Assembly (NCBI GenBank): GCA_017538365.1
Contig: JAFYIZ010000033.1
Location: 12,826-76,825, forward strand
DNA from: a bacterium
GTDB taxonomy: Bacteria > UBP6 > UBA1177
Direction: 5' to 3'
Length of the DNA: 64,000 nucleotides
Shown here piece by piece: positions 17,672-25,546 of the stretch. How positions within the stretch are numbered: the stretch's first letter is position 1; every line of letters begins with the position of its first letter. Made by a program: the position numbers and the translations under genes. The notes below the pieces were generated by a model that did not search any database, was not told where the DNA came from, and was given only the letters and a program-made list of their open reading frames with translations.

Positions 17672-18949
17672 ATGATAAAAGTTATTACTTACGGTACGTA
17701 TGATCTGCTTCATTACGGTCACATCAGACTTTTGGAGCGGGCAAAAGCTCTCGGGGACTATCTGATTGTCGGAATTACGAGCGACGATTACGATAAAACC
17801 AGAGGTAAAATAAACAATCAACAGTCTTTGATGGAGCGTGTCGCGGCGGTAAAGGCAACAGGACTTGCAGATGAGATTGTAGTTGAAGAATATGAAGGTC
17901 AGAAAATTGACGATATTCGCAGACTCGGTGTCGATATTTTTACAGTAGGTTCAGACTGGGTCGGGAAGTTCGATTATCTGAACGAATACTGCAAAGTCGT
18001 TTATCTGCCGCGGACGGAAGGTGTTTCCAGCTCGGAAATCAGGGCGGAAAAGAGAAAACTTCTTATCGGAACTATCGGTGGAAACGGTGGTGTCCGCAGA
18101 AAATTCATAAAAGAAACGGAGTTTGTCAACGGAGTGGAATACAGAGAGTGCGGTGATGATCTGCAGGGTGTTGATGCGGTCTATATAGTGTCTCATCCGA
18201 AAAACCATTACGATGATGTGAAGAGGGCTCTGCTTGCCGGGAAACACGTTCTATGTGAATCTCCTGTAGCTTTGACGGTCGAAGGATATAGGGAACTTAT
18301 GGATTTGGCTCATGATAAAGGGCTTATTCTCACAGATGCGATAAAAACAGCTTATTCAACAGCTTATTCAAGACTGCTTGTCGTTGCTAAAAGCGGCCGG
18401 ATCGGGGATATAATTTCTGTAGATTCTGTATGCACCAGTCTTGCCGACGGGGCAGGAGAATCAGGGATTGATCTTTCCTTGAAACAGAACAGCATCTGTG
18501 CATGGGGTCCTACCGCGATGCTTCCGATTTTCCAGCTTCTCGGAACGAATTATAAAGATGTAAGGATAACAACGAAAATTATAGACGAAAAACTCAATTA
18601 CGACGGTTTTACAAAAATAGATTTTGTTTTTGACAATGCTGTGGCTTCTGCCAAAGTCGCCAAAGCCGCAAAAGCTGAAGGCGAATTGGTAATTACAGGA
18701 ACAAAAGGTTACATCTATGTTCCGGCGCCATGGTGGAAAACAGATTATTTTGAAGTGAGATTTGAGAATCCCGCCGATAACAAAAGATATTTCTATCAGC
18801 TTGACGGAGAAGGTATCCGTTATGAAGTCGTTGCGTTTGCGAAGGCTGTCGAAAGCGGAAAGAAAAATTTGTATGTGGAAGACAAAATTTCTGAAAAAAT
18901 TGTTGGCGTAATAGAAGATTACAATAATTTTAACTATTTGAAAATTTAA
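17672..18949 (+). CDS. TagD-like cytidylyltransferase fused to a Gfo/Idh/MocA oxidoreductase-like domain
   Basis: A 425-aa fusion. The start is ATG 17672 behind AAGGAG; the GTG at 17657 lies upstream of the ribosome binding site. Residues 1-127 are a glycerol-3-phosphate cytidylyltransferase-type domain, with the H-x-G-H motif at 14-17 and the RTEGVSSSEIR element at 114-124. Residues 128-425 resemble Gfo/Idh/MocA oxidoreductases. Their dinucleotide loop (LIGTIGGNGG) is degenerate and the usual Glu-Lys-Pro motif reads Glu-Ser-Pro (196-198), so the catalytic Lys is missing. The fusion probably supplies a CDP-activated polyol to the LicD transferases. The second domain may be catalytically altered or only structural. 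Confidence 0.85.
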   Translation: MIKVITYGTYDLLHYGHIRLLERAKALGDYLIVGITSDDYDKTRGKINNQQSLMERVAAVKATGLADEIVVEEYEGQKIDDIRRLGVDIFTVGSDWVGKFDYLNEYCKVVYLPRTEGVSSSEIRAEKRKLLIGTIGGNGGVRRKFIKETEFVNGVEYRECGDDLQGVDAVYIVSHPKNHYDDVKRALLAGKHVLCESPVALTVEGYRELMDLAHDKGLILTDAIKTAYSTAYSRLLVVAKSGRIGDIISVDSVCTSLADGAGESGIDLSLKQNSICAWGPTAMLPIFQLLGTNYKDVRITTKIIDEKLNYDGFTKIDFVFDNAVASAKVAKAAKAEGELVITGTKGYIYVPAPWWKTDYFEVRFENPADNKRYFYQLDGEGIRYEVVAFAKAVESGKKNLYVEDKISEKIVGVIEDYNNFNYLKI

Positions 18950-18954
18950 AAACA

Positions 18955-19803
18955 ATGAATAACGCAAAAGAATTGACTCCGGAACAGTTCCGAAAAATGC
19001 AGTTGACAGAATTGGATATGTTGGTGGAATTCGATAGAGTATGCAGGAATAACAATATCAATTATGTTTTATTCGGAGGAAGTCTTTTGGGAGCTGTCCG
19101 CCATAAAGGATTTATTCCATGGGATGACGATGCAGACATCGGAATGTTAAGGGAGGATTATGACAGATTTAAGGAACATATGAATGAAATGAATCCTGAT
19201 ATTTGCTATTTCCAAGACCATGATACTGATCCTGAATACAGATGGGGTTACGGAAAACTTCGTAGAACTGGAACAAAATATGTTCGTGTCGGTCAAGAAC
19301 ATTTGAAGTGTAAGACAGGAATTTTTGTGGATATATTCCCTATGGATGATATACCGCTGAGTATTGTCGGTCAGGTTCTCCAAGATTGGTACTGCTTTTG
19401 TATGAGAAAAATTATGTGGTCGGAGGTGGCTAAATACAACACAAAAGGATTTTGGAAATTGTGGTTTACGTTGTTGTCCAAAATTCCTGTTTCAATACCT
19501 TTCTCGGGATTAGATCGATATATAAGGAAAAGTAAAAATGAAACACCTAACAGGGTTAGATGTTTGGCATTTCCTGCTACGGGAACGCTTTATAAGAAAA
19601 ATCCGATTACTGAAAGATACGGCATGCCAAAATCCTGGTTTACAGACAGGACAGAGTATTTGTTCGAAAGTCAGCAGTTTTTCAGTTCAAAAGATTATGA
19701 TGTGGTGTTGAAATACATATATGGGGATTATATGAAACTTCCCGATGAAAATGACAGAGAGCAGCACTCTCCTTTTTCTGAAATTAAATTCCAAGATGAA
19801 TAA
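18955..19803 (+). CDS. LicD-family phosphotransferase (copy 2)
   Basis: A 282-aa LicD protein with [34 protein letters not shown], and the C-terminal [12 protein letters not shown] element. It starts five bases after the cytidylyltransferase fusion, so it is the best candidate for the direct user of that enzyme's CDP product (inference). It is AT-richer than the two genes before it. Family certain, transferred group unknown. Confidence 0.9.
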   Translation: MNNAKELTPEQFRKMQLTELDMLVEFDRVCRNNNINYVLFGGSLLGAVRHKGFIPWDDDADIGMLREDYDRFKEHMNEMNPDICYFQDHDTDPEYRWGYGKLRRTGTKYVRVGQEHLKCKTGIFVDIFPMDDIPLSIVGQVLQDWYCFCMRKIMWSEVAKYNTKGFWKLWFTLLSKIPVSIPFSGLDRYIRKSKNETPNRVRCLAFPATGTLYKKNPITERYGMPKSWFTDRTEYLFESQQFFSSKDYDVVLKYIYGDYMKLPDENDREQHSPFSEIKFQDE

Positions 19804-19813
19804 TGAGGATGTG

Positions 19814-20623
19814 ATGATAAATAAGTGCGGTAAAGAATATGAAACCATTATTTTTAGCTATATAGGACAAGACTATCCGGAGTGTCTCTATTTATATCTC
19901 AATTTGAAAAAATACGGTTTTGATAACACAACAACTGATGTTTATATTCAACGGGAAAACAATGTAATAACAGCTGTTTTGCTGAAATATTACACATGTC
20001 TTCATGTCTTTTCCAAAGATAATGATTTTAATTCTGCAGAGTTGGGAATTTTCATTGAACAAAATGGATTCTCGATGGTTTATTGTATGTCTTCAACAGC
20101 AAGCCGAATCTATGAATGTCTGTCAAAAGAAACATTGGATCTGGCGACATTAACAACTGGCTGGGTAGCAAAAATTACAAAAATAGACAAACAGCCGAAA
20201 GGTATTTCTGTTAAGGCCTCCAAACAAGACTTTGAACAAATCGTAAGATTGATTTATGAGGATGAAGATATCGGGAAATCTTATAAATACGAAATGCTTG
20301 CATGTCAGTTGGAAGAAAGGAACAGTGAAGGTTATGCCAGAAATTTAGTTATAAAGAACGGAGATTTGGTTATAGCTCATGCCTGCACTAATGCAGAAAT
20401 TGACAAAATAGCTGTTGTAGCCGAACTGCTTGTAAGGGAAAATTTTAGAAGACAGGGGTATGCTTCTGAAATATGGCGGGATTTATGCGGGCAGCTGCTG
20501 CTTGAAAATAAAGAAGTCTATTCATTTTATTATTCGGAAGAATCCAGAGCTTTGCACCGTAAAATAGGCTTCAACGAAGTTTGTGAGTGGGCAAAGATCG
20601 TGATTCAGCAAAAAAATTCATAG
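19814..20623 (+). CDS. GNAT-family N-acetyltransferase
   Basis: About 269 aa from the ATG at 19814, which has GAGG five bases upstream. Earlier in-frame ATGs overlap the previous gene and lack a good ribosome binding site. The C-terminal third carries the GNAT acetyl-CoA binding region: VAELLVRENFRRQGYASEIW corresponds to motif A, R/Q-x-x-G-x-G/A. Then comes YSEESRALHRKIGFNEV, a typical motif B. The N-terminal half is unrelated to anything I recognise and could be a second degenerate GNAT domain. In this context it may acetylate the amino group introduced by the class V aminotransferase (inference). Confidence 0.75.
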   Translation: MINKCGKEYETIIFSYIGQDYPECLYLYLNLKKYGFDNTTTDVYIQRENNVITAVLLKYYTCLHVFSKDNDFNSAELGIFIEQNGFSMVYCMSSTASRIYECLSKETLDLATLTTGWVAKITKIDKQPKGISVKASKQDFEQIVRLIYEDEDIGKSYKYEMLACQLEERNSEGYARNLVIKNGDLVIAHACTNAEIDKIAVVAELLVRENFRRQGYASEIWRDLCGQLLLENKEVYSFYYSEESRALHRKIGFNEVCEWAKIVIQQKNS

Positions 20624-20648
20624 TTCTGCGAAATCGGGGGATCGTTTT

Positions 20649-21527
20649 ATGGAAACATCACAAACAACAAGTTATGAAAAGATTTGGAATATAGAATTGG
20701 ATTTGTTCGAAAAATTCAAGAGTATCTGCGCAAAATACAATCTTGCATATTGTGCATCTTCGGGAACTTTGTTAGGCACAGTTCGTCATAGAGGTTTTAT
20801 TCCATGGGATGATGATATGGATTTGTTTTTACCGTGGCAGGATTATGTTAAGTTTATGGAAGTAGCACCCAGAGAATGTCAATATCCTTACTTTTTCCAA
20901 AGTTTTTTGACTGATCCTGAAAGCGAGGCAAGCGCGAGCAGATTGAGAAGAAGTGATACTACAGGCTTTACGAAATGGGAACATGAAAATATTACAGGAA
21001 AGGATTATGACAGAGGTATATTTATCGATATATTCCCATTGTTCAATGTTCCTGATTCAGAGTCTGAAAAAAATATTCAGAAAGAGTCCATTATGTTCTT
21101 TTGGAAGTGTATGCGAGGATATAATGCTGTCTGTCAGAAACAAGCGTGGGGGGGGGCAAATAAAGATTACGAACAATATATCCCCTATTACAAAAGTGTA
21201 TGCAAATCTATGAGTATAACTGATATAAAACGGGCATATTTGAATGCATGTGCAATGATTGATACCGAGACTAAAGAGGTCGGGGCCACATCTTCAAGAA
21301 TTCATTTGTCTACATTGATGTGGCCATCAGAGTGGTATTCTTCATATGTAGATCTTCCATTTGAAAATACAACGATAAAGTGTCCTGTTGAATATGAAAA
21401 AGTTTTGGAAAAGCAATACGGAAATTGGCGTGTGCCTGTTAAAAATGGCGCCAGACATGATTTTGCTGCTATTGATCCTGAAACTCCATGGAAAGACTAC
21501 GATATGGCATCGGTAAAGAATAGGTAA
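20649..21527 (+). CDS. LicD-family phosphotransferase (copy 3)
   Basis: A 292-aa LicD protein with [20 protein letters not shown] and DRGIFIDIFPLFNVPD, ending in the usual EKQYGNWRVPVKNG region. It is the last polysaccharide gene before the defence island; the next gene begins 63 bases downstream with no evident promoter between them. Three divergent LicD copies suggest either several decorations or transfer to different sugars. Confidence 0.9.
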   Translation: METSQTTSYEKIWNIELDLFEKFKSICAKYNLAYCASSGTLLGTVRHRGFIPWDDDMDLFLPWQDYVKFMEVAPRECQYPYFFQSFLTDPESEASASRLRRSDTTGFTKWEHENITGKDYDRGIFIDIFPLFNVPDSESEKNIQKESIMFFWKCMRGYNAVCQKQAWGGANKDYEQYIPYYKSVCKSMSITDIKRAYLNACAMIDTETKEVGATSSRIHLSTLMWPSEWYSSYVDLPFENTTIKCPVEYEKVLEKQYGNWRVPVKNGARHDFAAIDPETPWKDYDMASVKNR

Positions 21528-21590
21528 TAAGTGGTGAAAGGGAAACTAAATGAGTGAGGTGGTGTTGGGGGGAATAATAGGAGAAGATTT

Positions 21591-22514
21591 ATGACAAGAG
21601 AAATTGTAGAATTCTTTCAGGCTGTTAATAAGGATTGTCCAGACAATATTGTGCATATATATTTCAGCGAAAAACGAGGAAATAAATATAGAACATTCAA
21701 TCCACAGATGTCCAATGAACTTCAAAAAAAGATTCTTGAGTTGTTGCTGCCGCCTCTATTAGAATTATTACAACTCCCGATAGTTCACTATAATCCCGTA
21801 GGTGTTCTTGATGAGGAAAATGAGCTTATTATTTCAACTCAGGTTGATAGTGTCGAAACTTTTAAAAATAGTTTGAAATCAGATACTTGCTATACGGATA
21901 TGAGTTTGATCAAAATGAGCAATATTAGCTTCTATTGTGTTGAAATATCTTATAACAACAAAAGTGCTTATCTCTTTAGGCAGTTCGCGAAAATGAGTCG
22001 TCTTAGAAAAGGAATCCTTGGTCAATTGGTAAACAATACTCTGGCAGAACTTGACAATAATTTCTTAGGTATTGATGATCGTACCGATATGGTTCTCATG
22101 GACGATACATTAATAATTATTAACCACATTTCGCTCGAAAGAGTATTTAATTATCGCGACAAATTTCAAGAAATGACAAATCTAGCAATTGGACGCATTG
22201 TCGTTGAAGGTAAAATGACAAATGTCGAGCAATTTTCTGAAGATTGTCTTAAGGATGTGCGAATTATGAAACGTTTTACGGAGTTGATGTCAAAGGATAG
22301 TTTGCCTCTTTTTTTTGATAATTATGACCGTGTTCCGCAAATTGTTGATGCTCTAAATTTGAATATAAAGTTTGATAAAGAAGGAAGAATGGTTTATGAA
22401 GATAAATCTCAACTTTACCATATAGTTCACTTATTCTCTGATTCTTATTTTAAATCGCTGATCGCGGAACGCGTTGGTGTTATTGAGCTTGAGGGAAAAA
22501 TTAATGCTGACTAA
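21591..22514 (+). CDS. KwaB-like (DUF4868-type) protein of a Kiwa-like defence system
   Basis: A 307-aa soluble protein. Its order of conserved blocks matches my recollection of DUF4868/KwaB. These are a basic KMSRLRKGILGQLVNN segment, a predicted beta segment MVLMDDTLIIINHISLERVF (I-x-N-x-x-x-[FL]-E-x-[IV]-F pattern), a Lys-rich DVRIMKRFTELMSK helix, LNIKFDKEGRMVYEDKSQLY, and a final LFSDSYFKSLIAER element. KwaB is the DNA-binding cytosolic part of the Kiwa anti-phage system and works with the membrane protein KwaA. The next gene encodes a four-helix membrane protein of KwaA size, which supports the call. Described Kiwa operons have kwaA first, so the order here would be inverted. No database search was possible. 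Confidence 0.62.
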   Translation: MTREIVEFFQAVNKDCPDNIVHIYFSEKRGNKYRTFNPQMSNELQKKILELLLPPLLELLQLPIVHYNPVGVLDEENELIISTQVDSVETFKNSLKSDTCYTDMSLIKMSNISFYCVEISYNNKSAYLFRQFAKMSRLRKGILGQLVNNTLAELDNNFLGIDDRTDMVLMDDTLIIINHISLERVFNYRDKFQEMTNLAIGRIVVEGKMTNVEQFSEDCLKDVRIMKRFTELMSKDSLPLFFDNYDRVPQIVDALNLNIKFDKEGRMVYEDKSQLYHIVHLFSDSYFKSLIAERVGVIELEGKINAD

Positions 22515-23058
22515 ATTGTCGTGGTTGGCAATATATTTTGCTTCTTATTTCATAGTGTATTTCTTAATCCTTGTGGTTTTAATATATGAACATTGTACAT
22601 CGAGTGATTATATAGAATATCTGCTTTCAAATAGTGTTGATTGGATTTGTATGATTCTTTTGCTGTTTTTATTGTTGTCGCTTGTTATTGCAAAAACAGT
22701 GAAAAATGCTGAAATGAATACACGAATAAAGGATGTCCCGCAAAAAAATATCACATTAGATGTTTGTCCATATTTCTTGCCGCAGGTTATAACTTGTGCA
22801 ACCTTAATTTTTGCTGATTGGTGGATTTTAATTGATGTAGTGATATTTGTGACTTATGGGGTTTTTTTTGTTAAATCAGAGAAGGTTTATACGGCTCTTT
22901 TGTTTGTAATACCGCTCGGAAATAAAATTTATCAATCTGGAGATAAAATAATAATAACACGATACTCTGAAGAGGAAATGCGAATGGTTTTGGAAGATAG
23001 CCCTGATGGAATTGAAGCAAGAATATTAACGAAAAATGTGTTTTATGTGAGAAAATAA
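22504..23058 (+). CDS. KwaA-like four-helix membrane protein
   Basis: About 184 aa from ATG 22504, preceded by GAGGG; the start lies inside the end of the KwaB-like gene (11-base overlap). There are four hydrophobic segments: about residues 5-28, 43-65, 90-108 and 110-130. A soluble C-terminal domain of about 50 residues follows, with SGDKIIITRYSEEEMRMVLE and ARILTKNVFYVRK. Length and topology match KwaA of Kiwa, which is embedded in the inner membrane and senses phage attachment or DNA entry. The call depends on the partner gene; the sequence itself carries no decisive motif. A generic small membrane protein remains possible. Confidence 0.55.
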   Translation: MLTKLSWLAIYFASYFIVYFLILVVLIYEHCTSSDYIEYLLSNSVDWICMILLLFLLLSLVIAKTVKNAEMNTRIKDVPQKNITLDVCPYFLPQVITCATLIFADWWILIDVVIFVTYGVFFVKSEKVYTALLFVIPLGNKIYQSGDKIIITRYSEEEMRMVLEDSPDGIEARILTKNVFYVRK

Positions 23059-23076
23059 AAACATAAGGAGAAAAAT

Positions 23077-23376
23077 ATGCCTGAATACACTACCGTTGCA
23101 ACAATCACCAAAATTGAAAAAGCGAAGGTTTATATCAAGGGCTTTGGCAAATACCTTTACGAGGATTCCAATAAAAAACAGTGGAATATTTTGGAAGGTA
23201 ATGGGGCCCCTAAATTGTTGCCAACAGATAGACTTCAAATGATTGACAAGGATTTGGTTGATAATTCTGTTGAAGTGCAACTCCTTGCACTATCAATGTT
23301 TCACAAGAAACCGCTGAAATTGACGATTGAAGAAGACGGCAAAAAATATTTTATTACTGCTGTCGAGGTCGAGTAA
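23077..23376 (+). CDS. Small protein of unknown function linked to FRG protein
   Basis: A 99-aa protein that I do not recognise. It is mixed alpha/beta in look, hydrophilic, without a signal peptide or Cys pairs, and it has a strong RBS (AAGGAG) before ATG 23077. It begins with beta-rich ATITKIEKAKVYIKGFGKYL and contains a DGKKYFITAVEVE end. It lies 18 bases after the KwaA-like gene, and its stop overlaps the FRG gene start by one base (TAATG). It is therefore an integral member of this four-gene operon and may be an antitoxin, adaptor or sensor (inference). Confidence 0.75.
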   Translation: MPEYTTVATITKIEKAKVYIKGFGKYLYEDSNKKQWNILEGNGAPKLLPTDRLQMIDKDLVDNSVEVQLLALSMFHKKPLKLTIEEDGKKYFITAVEVE

Positions 23377-24314
23377 TGACGGAATACCACGATATTTACT
23401 CTGTTGCCGATTACATTGAAGCGATAAAAAATTTCAAGCTTTACGGTGTTAATGGTTCACGCAGTAAAGGTGTCCGACTGTATTATCGTGGTGAACCGGC
23501 TGATTATGGAGAAACAGCGGGAACTCCTTCAATTGCTCGAGGCGGATGGTTGGAAGGCAACAGCGAATCAACTTTGTTCCGGGAATGCGAGCGCCTATTG
23601 CCGCGTGAATTCGCCAACTGCAAGACGACTTTCGAAAAATTGGTGCTTATGCAGCATTATCAGATCCGCACGCGCTTGCTGGATGTGTCATTTGGACCTT
23701 TGCAGGCTCTGTTTTTCGCGCTTTATATTGATCCAAAGAGCAAACAAGACGATTCTGGCGACAGTATAGTTCTGGTGTATGAAATCCCGGATGAAGCCAT
23801 TTGTTCGTGGCATTCCGACAAGGTGAGCGTCATTTCAAACATCGCCGTTTACGCATACGATGATTTGGATATCTGGGATTTACCGTATAATGAAGAATCA
23901 ACACAGTTGTTCGATAAAAAGGATTCTTTTAATGAAAATGAAAAAATACAGCAATTAGTTCATGAAATCAGGGCCGAAAAACCCTATTTCATAAACAGGA
24001 TCATAAAAAGTCACATGGAATCTATTTACTGTGTGCATCCGTTACTGGATAACCCTCGTATCAGGGCACAACAAGGTGCTTTCCTTCTGTTCGGAATGAA
24101 CGGTGACAAACATCACCTTGCGACACTTGAATCAAACAAGGGTCTGAAAATCAGCATGGCTAGAATCCGCATTCCGCAAGGAGCTAAACCCAGGATCCGT
24201 GAAGAATTGGAACTGCTCAGCCAAACGGTAGACACTGTTTATCCTGACTGGCAGGGTGTTTCTGATTATTTTGAACATTTTTACGGGAAAACAGCGGAAG
24301 AGTTTTATAAATAA
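23376..24314 (+). CDS. FRG-domain protein
   Basis: A 312-aa protein with an FRG domain: VRLYYRGEPADYGE (the F-R-G core, here YRG), then FEKLVLMQHYQIRTRLLDVS and GPLQALFFALY. Later comes NPRIRAQQGAFLLFG, the second conserved half. FRG domains are common in phage-defence and prophage contexts, and their activity is poorly known. The start overlaps the preceding stop. Together with the 99-aa gene it looks like an effector module attached to the Kiwa-like pair, or an independent two-gene system (inference). Confidence 0.85.
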   Translation: MTEYHDIYSVADYIEAIKNFKLYGVNGSRSKGVRLYYRGEPADYGETAGTPSIARGGWLEGNSESTLFRECERLLPREFANCKTTFEKLVLMQHYQIRTRLLDVSFGPLQALFFALYIDPKSKQDDSGDSIVLVYEIPDEAICSWHSDKVSVISNIAVYAYDDLDIWDLPYNEESTQLFDKKDSFNENEKIQQLVHEIRAEKPYFINRIIKSHMESIYCVHPLLDNPRIRAQQGAFLLFGMNGDKHHLATLESNKGLKISMARIRIPQGAKPRIREELELLSQTVDTVYPDWQGVSDYFEHFYGKTAEEFYK

Positions 24315-24330
24315 TAGGCAGAGAAAATAA

Positions 24331-24441
24331 ATGAATTCAAAACAAAGAAGCATAATTTTAGATTTTCTTAAAGGCCTGGCTATTGTCGCTGATCCCTTGA
24401 AAATTTCAGATATTTCACTAAAATCTTTCCCCGCCTTATAG
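24331..24441 (+). pseudogene. 5' stump of an acyltransferase-3 family gene
   Basis: A 36-codon ORF with a start (AGGCAGAG upstream of ATG 24331) encodes MNSKQRSIILDFLKGLAIVA, then an unrelated tail and a stop at 24439-24441. The first 20 residues are a typical N-terminus of acyltransferase family 3 membrane proteins (R-S-x-x-x-D-F-L-K-G-x-A-I). Those proteins continue for more than 300 residues; here the continuation is lost after about codon 20. A promoter for the next gene (24397-24424) begins immediately after the break. This suggests that the downstream ATPase module replaced or was inserted into an acyltransferase gene. Confidence 0.55.
24397..24424 (+). promoter_or_regulatory. Predicted sigma-70-type promoter of the ATPase/DUF3226 pair
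   Basis: TTGAAA (24397-24402), 16-base spacer, TAAAAT (24419-24424). It lies about 40 bases upstream of the ATPase start and inside the tail of the acyltransferase stump, so the defence pair carries its own promoter. Confidence 0.55.
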
Positions 24442-24463
24442 GCTGTTATATGGAGGTGTTCCT

Positions 24464-25546
24464 ATGTTGGAAAGTATTAAGTTCCAAAATTTCCGCGGTT
24501 TTAAAGATTTGGATTTGTCCGGTCTTTCGCAAATTACATTGTTAACCGGAAAGAACAGTGCGGGAAAGAGTTCTGTTCTTGAAGGGATTTTTCTGTTGAT
24601 GGGATATGCTTTGCCGGATAATCTTGAGAAAATAAGGATGCTTCGCGGTTTGCCGGCGGCTTCTGATATAACACAGTTGTGGGAGTCATTGTTTTATAAG
24701 TTCGACACGTCGAAAGCGATTGAAATATCTGCGAAGTGCCAGGGTAAGCACTTGGATCTCAAATACGAGAGGGACGATGCCTTCTCAACTTTGGATACAA
24801 ATCAAAATGTTCTAAATACTTTTGTTGTGTTCAGCAGTTCTGCAGCATCATATTATACTCTCCACTATAGTTTTACGGCTGATGAAGCGGCTCAAAATGG
24901 TCATTTGTTCCTTAATCCTGCCATAGGTCCCAACGGTGCTCTGGCGATGACGAGAAAAAATAACAAGGTGGGTTTTGAGACTCCGAATACGCAAATTGTA
25001 AAATTCGTTTCTGTCGGAAGGATGGATGATCTTGAACTTGCAGGATGGCTGGGGACTCTTAACTTAAGGGGAGATCATCAGCTGATTGTTGATGCTCTCA
25101 AAATCATAGATCCGGATATTGTTGATATCCAGACAGTGGTTCAACAGAGGTACACCCAGCTTTATCTCATAACAAAAGACTCGTCGATTCCTTTAAAACT
25201 TGCAGGAGACGGTATTTGCAAGCTTCTCTACTGTGTGCTGTATGTTTTATGCAACCAAAATTCAATTGTTCTGATCGATGAGATAGAAAACGGATTTCAT
25301 TATTCCATGCAGGAATCTTTCTGGAATACTCTTGCGAAAGCGGCTAAGAAAAGCAATACGCAGATTATCGCAACAACTCACAGCTACGAGTGCATAAAAC
25401 ATGCTGTTGACGGTATCGCCAATGCCGGAATGCAGGACAAATTCAGTCTTCACCGGATTGACAGAATCGGTGAGGAGAACAGAGCTACTCAATATTCAGG
25501 AGAACTTGTGAAAGATGCTGTGGATTCTTTGATGGAGGTCAGGTAA
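24464..25546 (+). CDS. AAA (OLD/SMC-like) ATPase of a putative two-gene defence module
   Basis: A 360-aa ATPase of the AAA_15/AAA_21 type. It opens LESIKFQNFRGFKDLDLSGL and has Walker A at residues 29-36 (GKNSAGKS). A signature-like region PLKLAGDGICKLLYCVL precedes Walker B VLIDEIENGFHYS and the switch histidine in IIATTHSYECIK. This ABC-type head is shared by OLD, Gabija GajA, PARIS AriA and similar defence ATPases, but no nuclease domain is fused here. RBS GGAGG precedes ATG 24464. The stop overlaps the next gene's start (TAATG), so the pair is translationally coupled. Confidence 0.85.
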   Translation: MLESIKFQNFRGFKDLDLSGLSQITLLTGKNSAGKSSVLEGIFLLMGYALPDNLEKIRMLRGLPAASDITQLWESLFYKFDTSKAIEISAKCQGKHLDLKYERDDAFSTLDTNQNVLNTFVVFSSSAASYYTLHYSFTADEAAQNGHLFLNPAIGPNGALAMTRKNNKVGFETPNTQIVKFVSVGRMDDLELAGWLGTLNLRGDHQLIVDALKIIDPDIVDIQTVVQQRYTQLYLITKDSSIPLKLAGDGICKLLYCVLYVLCNQNSIVLIDEIENGFHYSMQESFWNTLAKAAKKSNTQIIATTHSYECIKHAVDGIANAGMQDKFSLHRIDRIGEENRATQYSGELVKDAVDSLMEVR

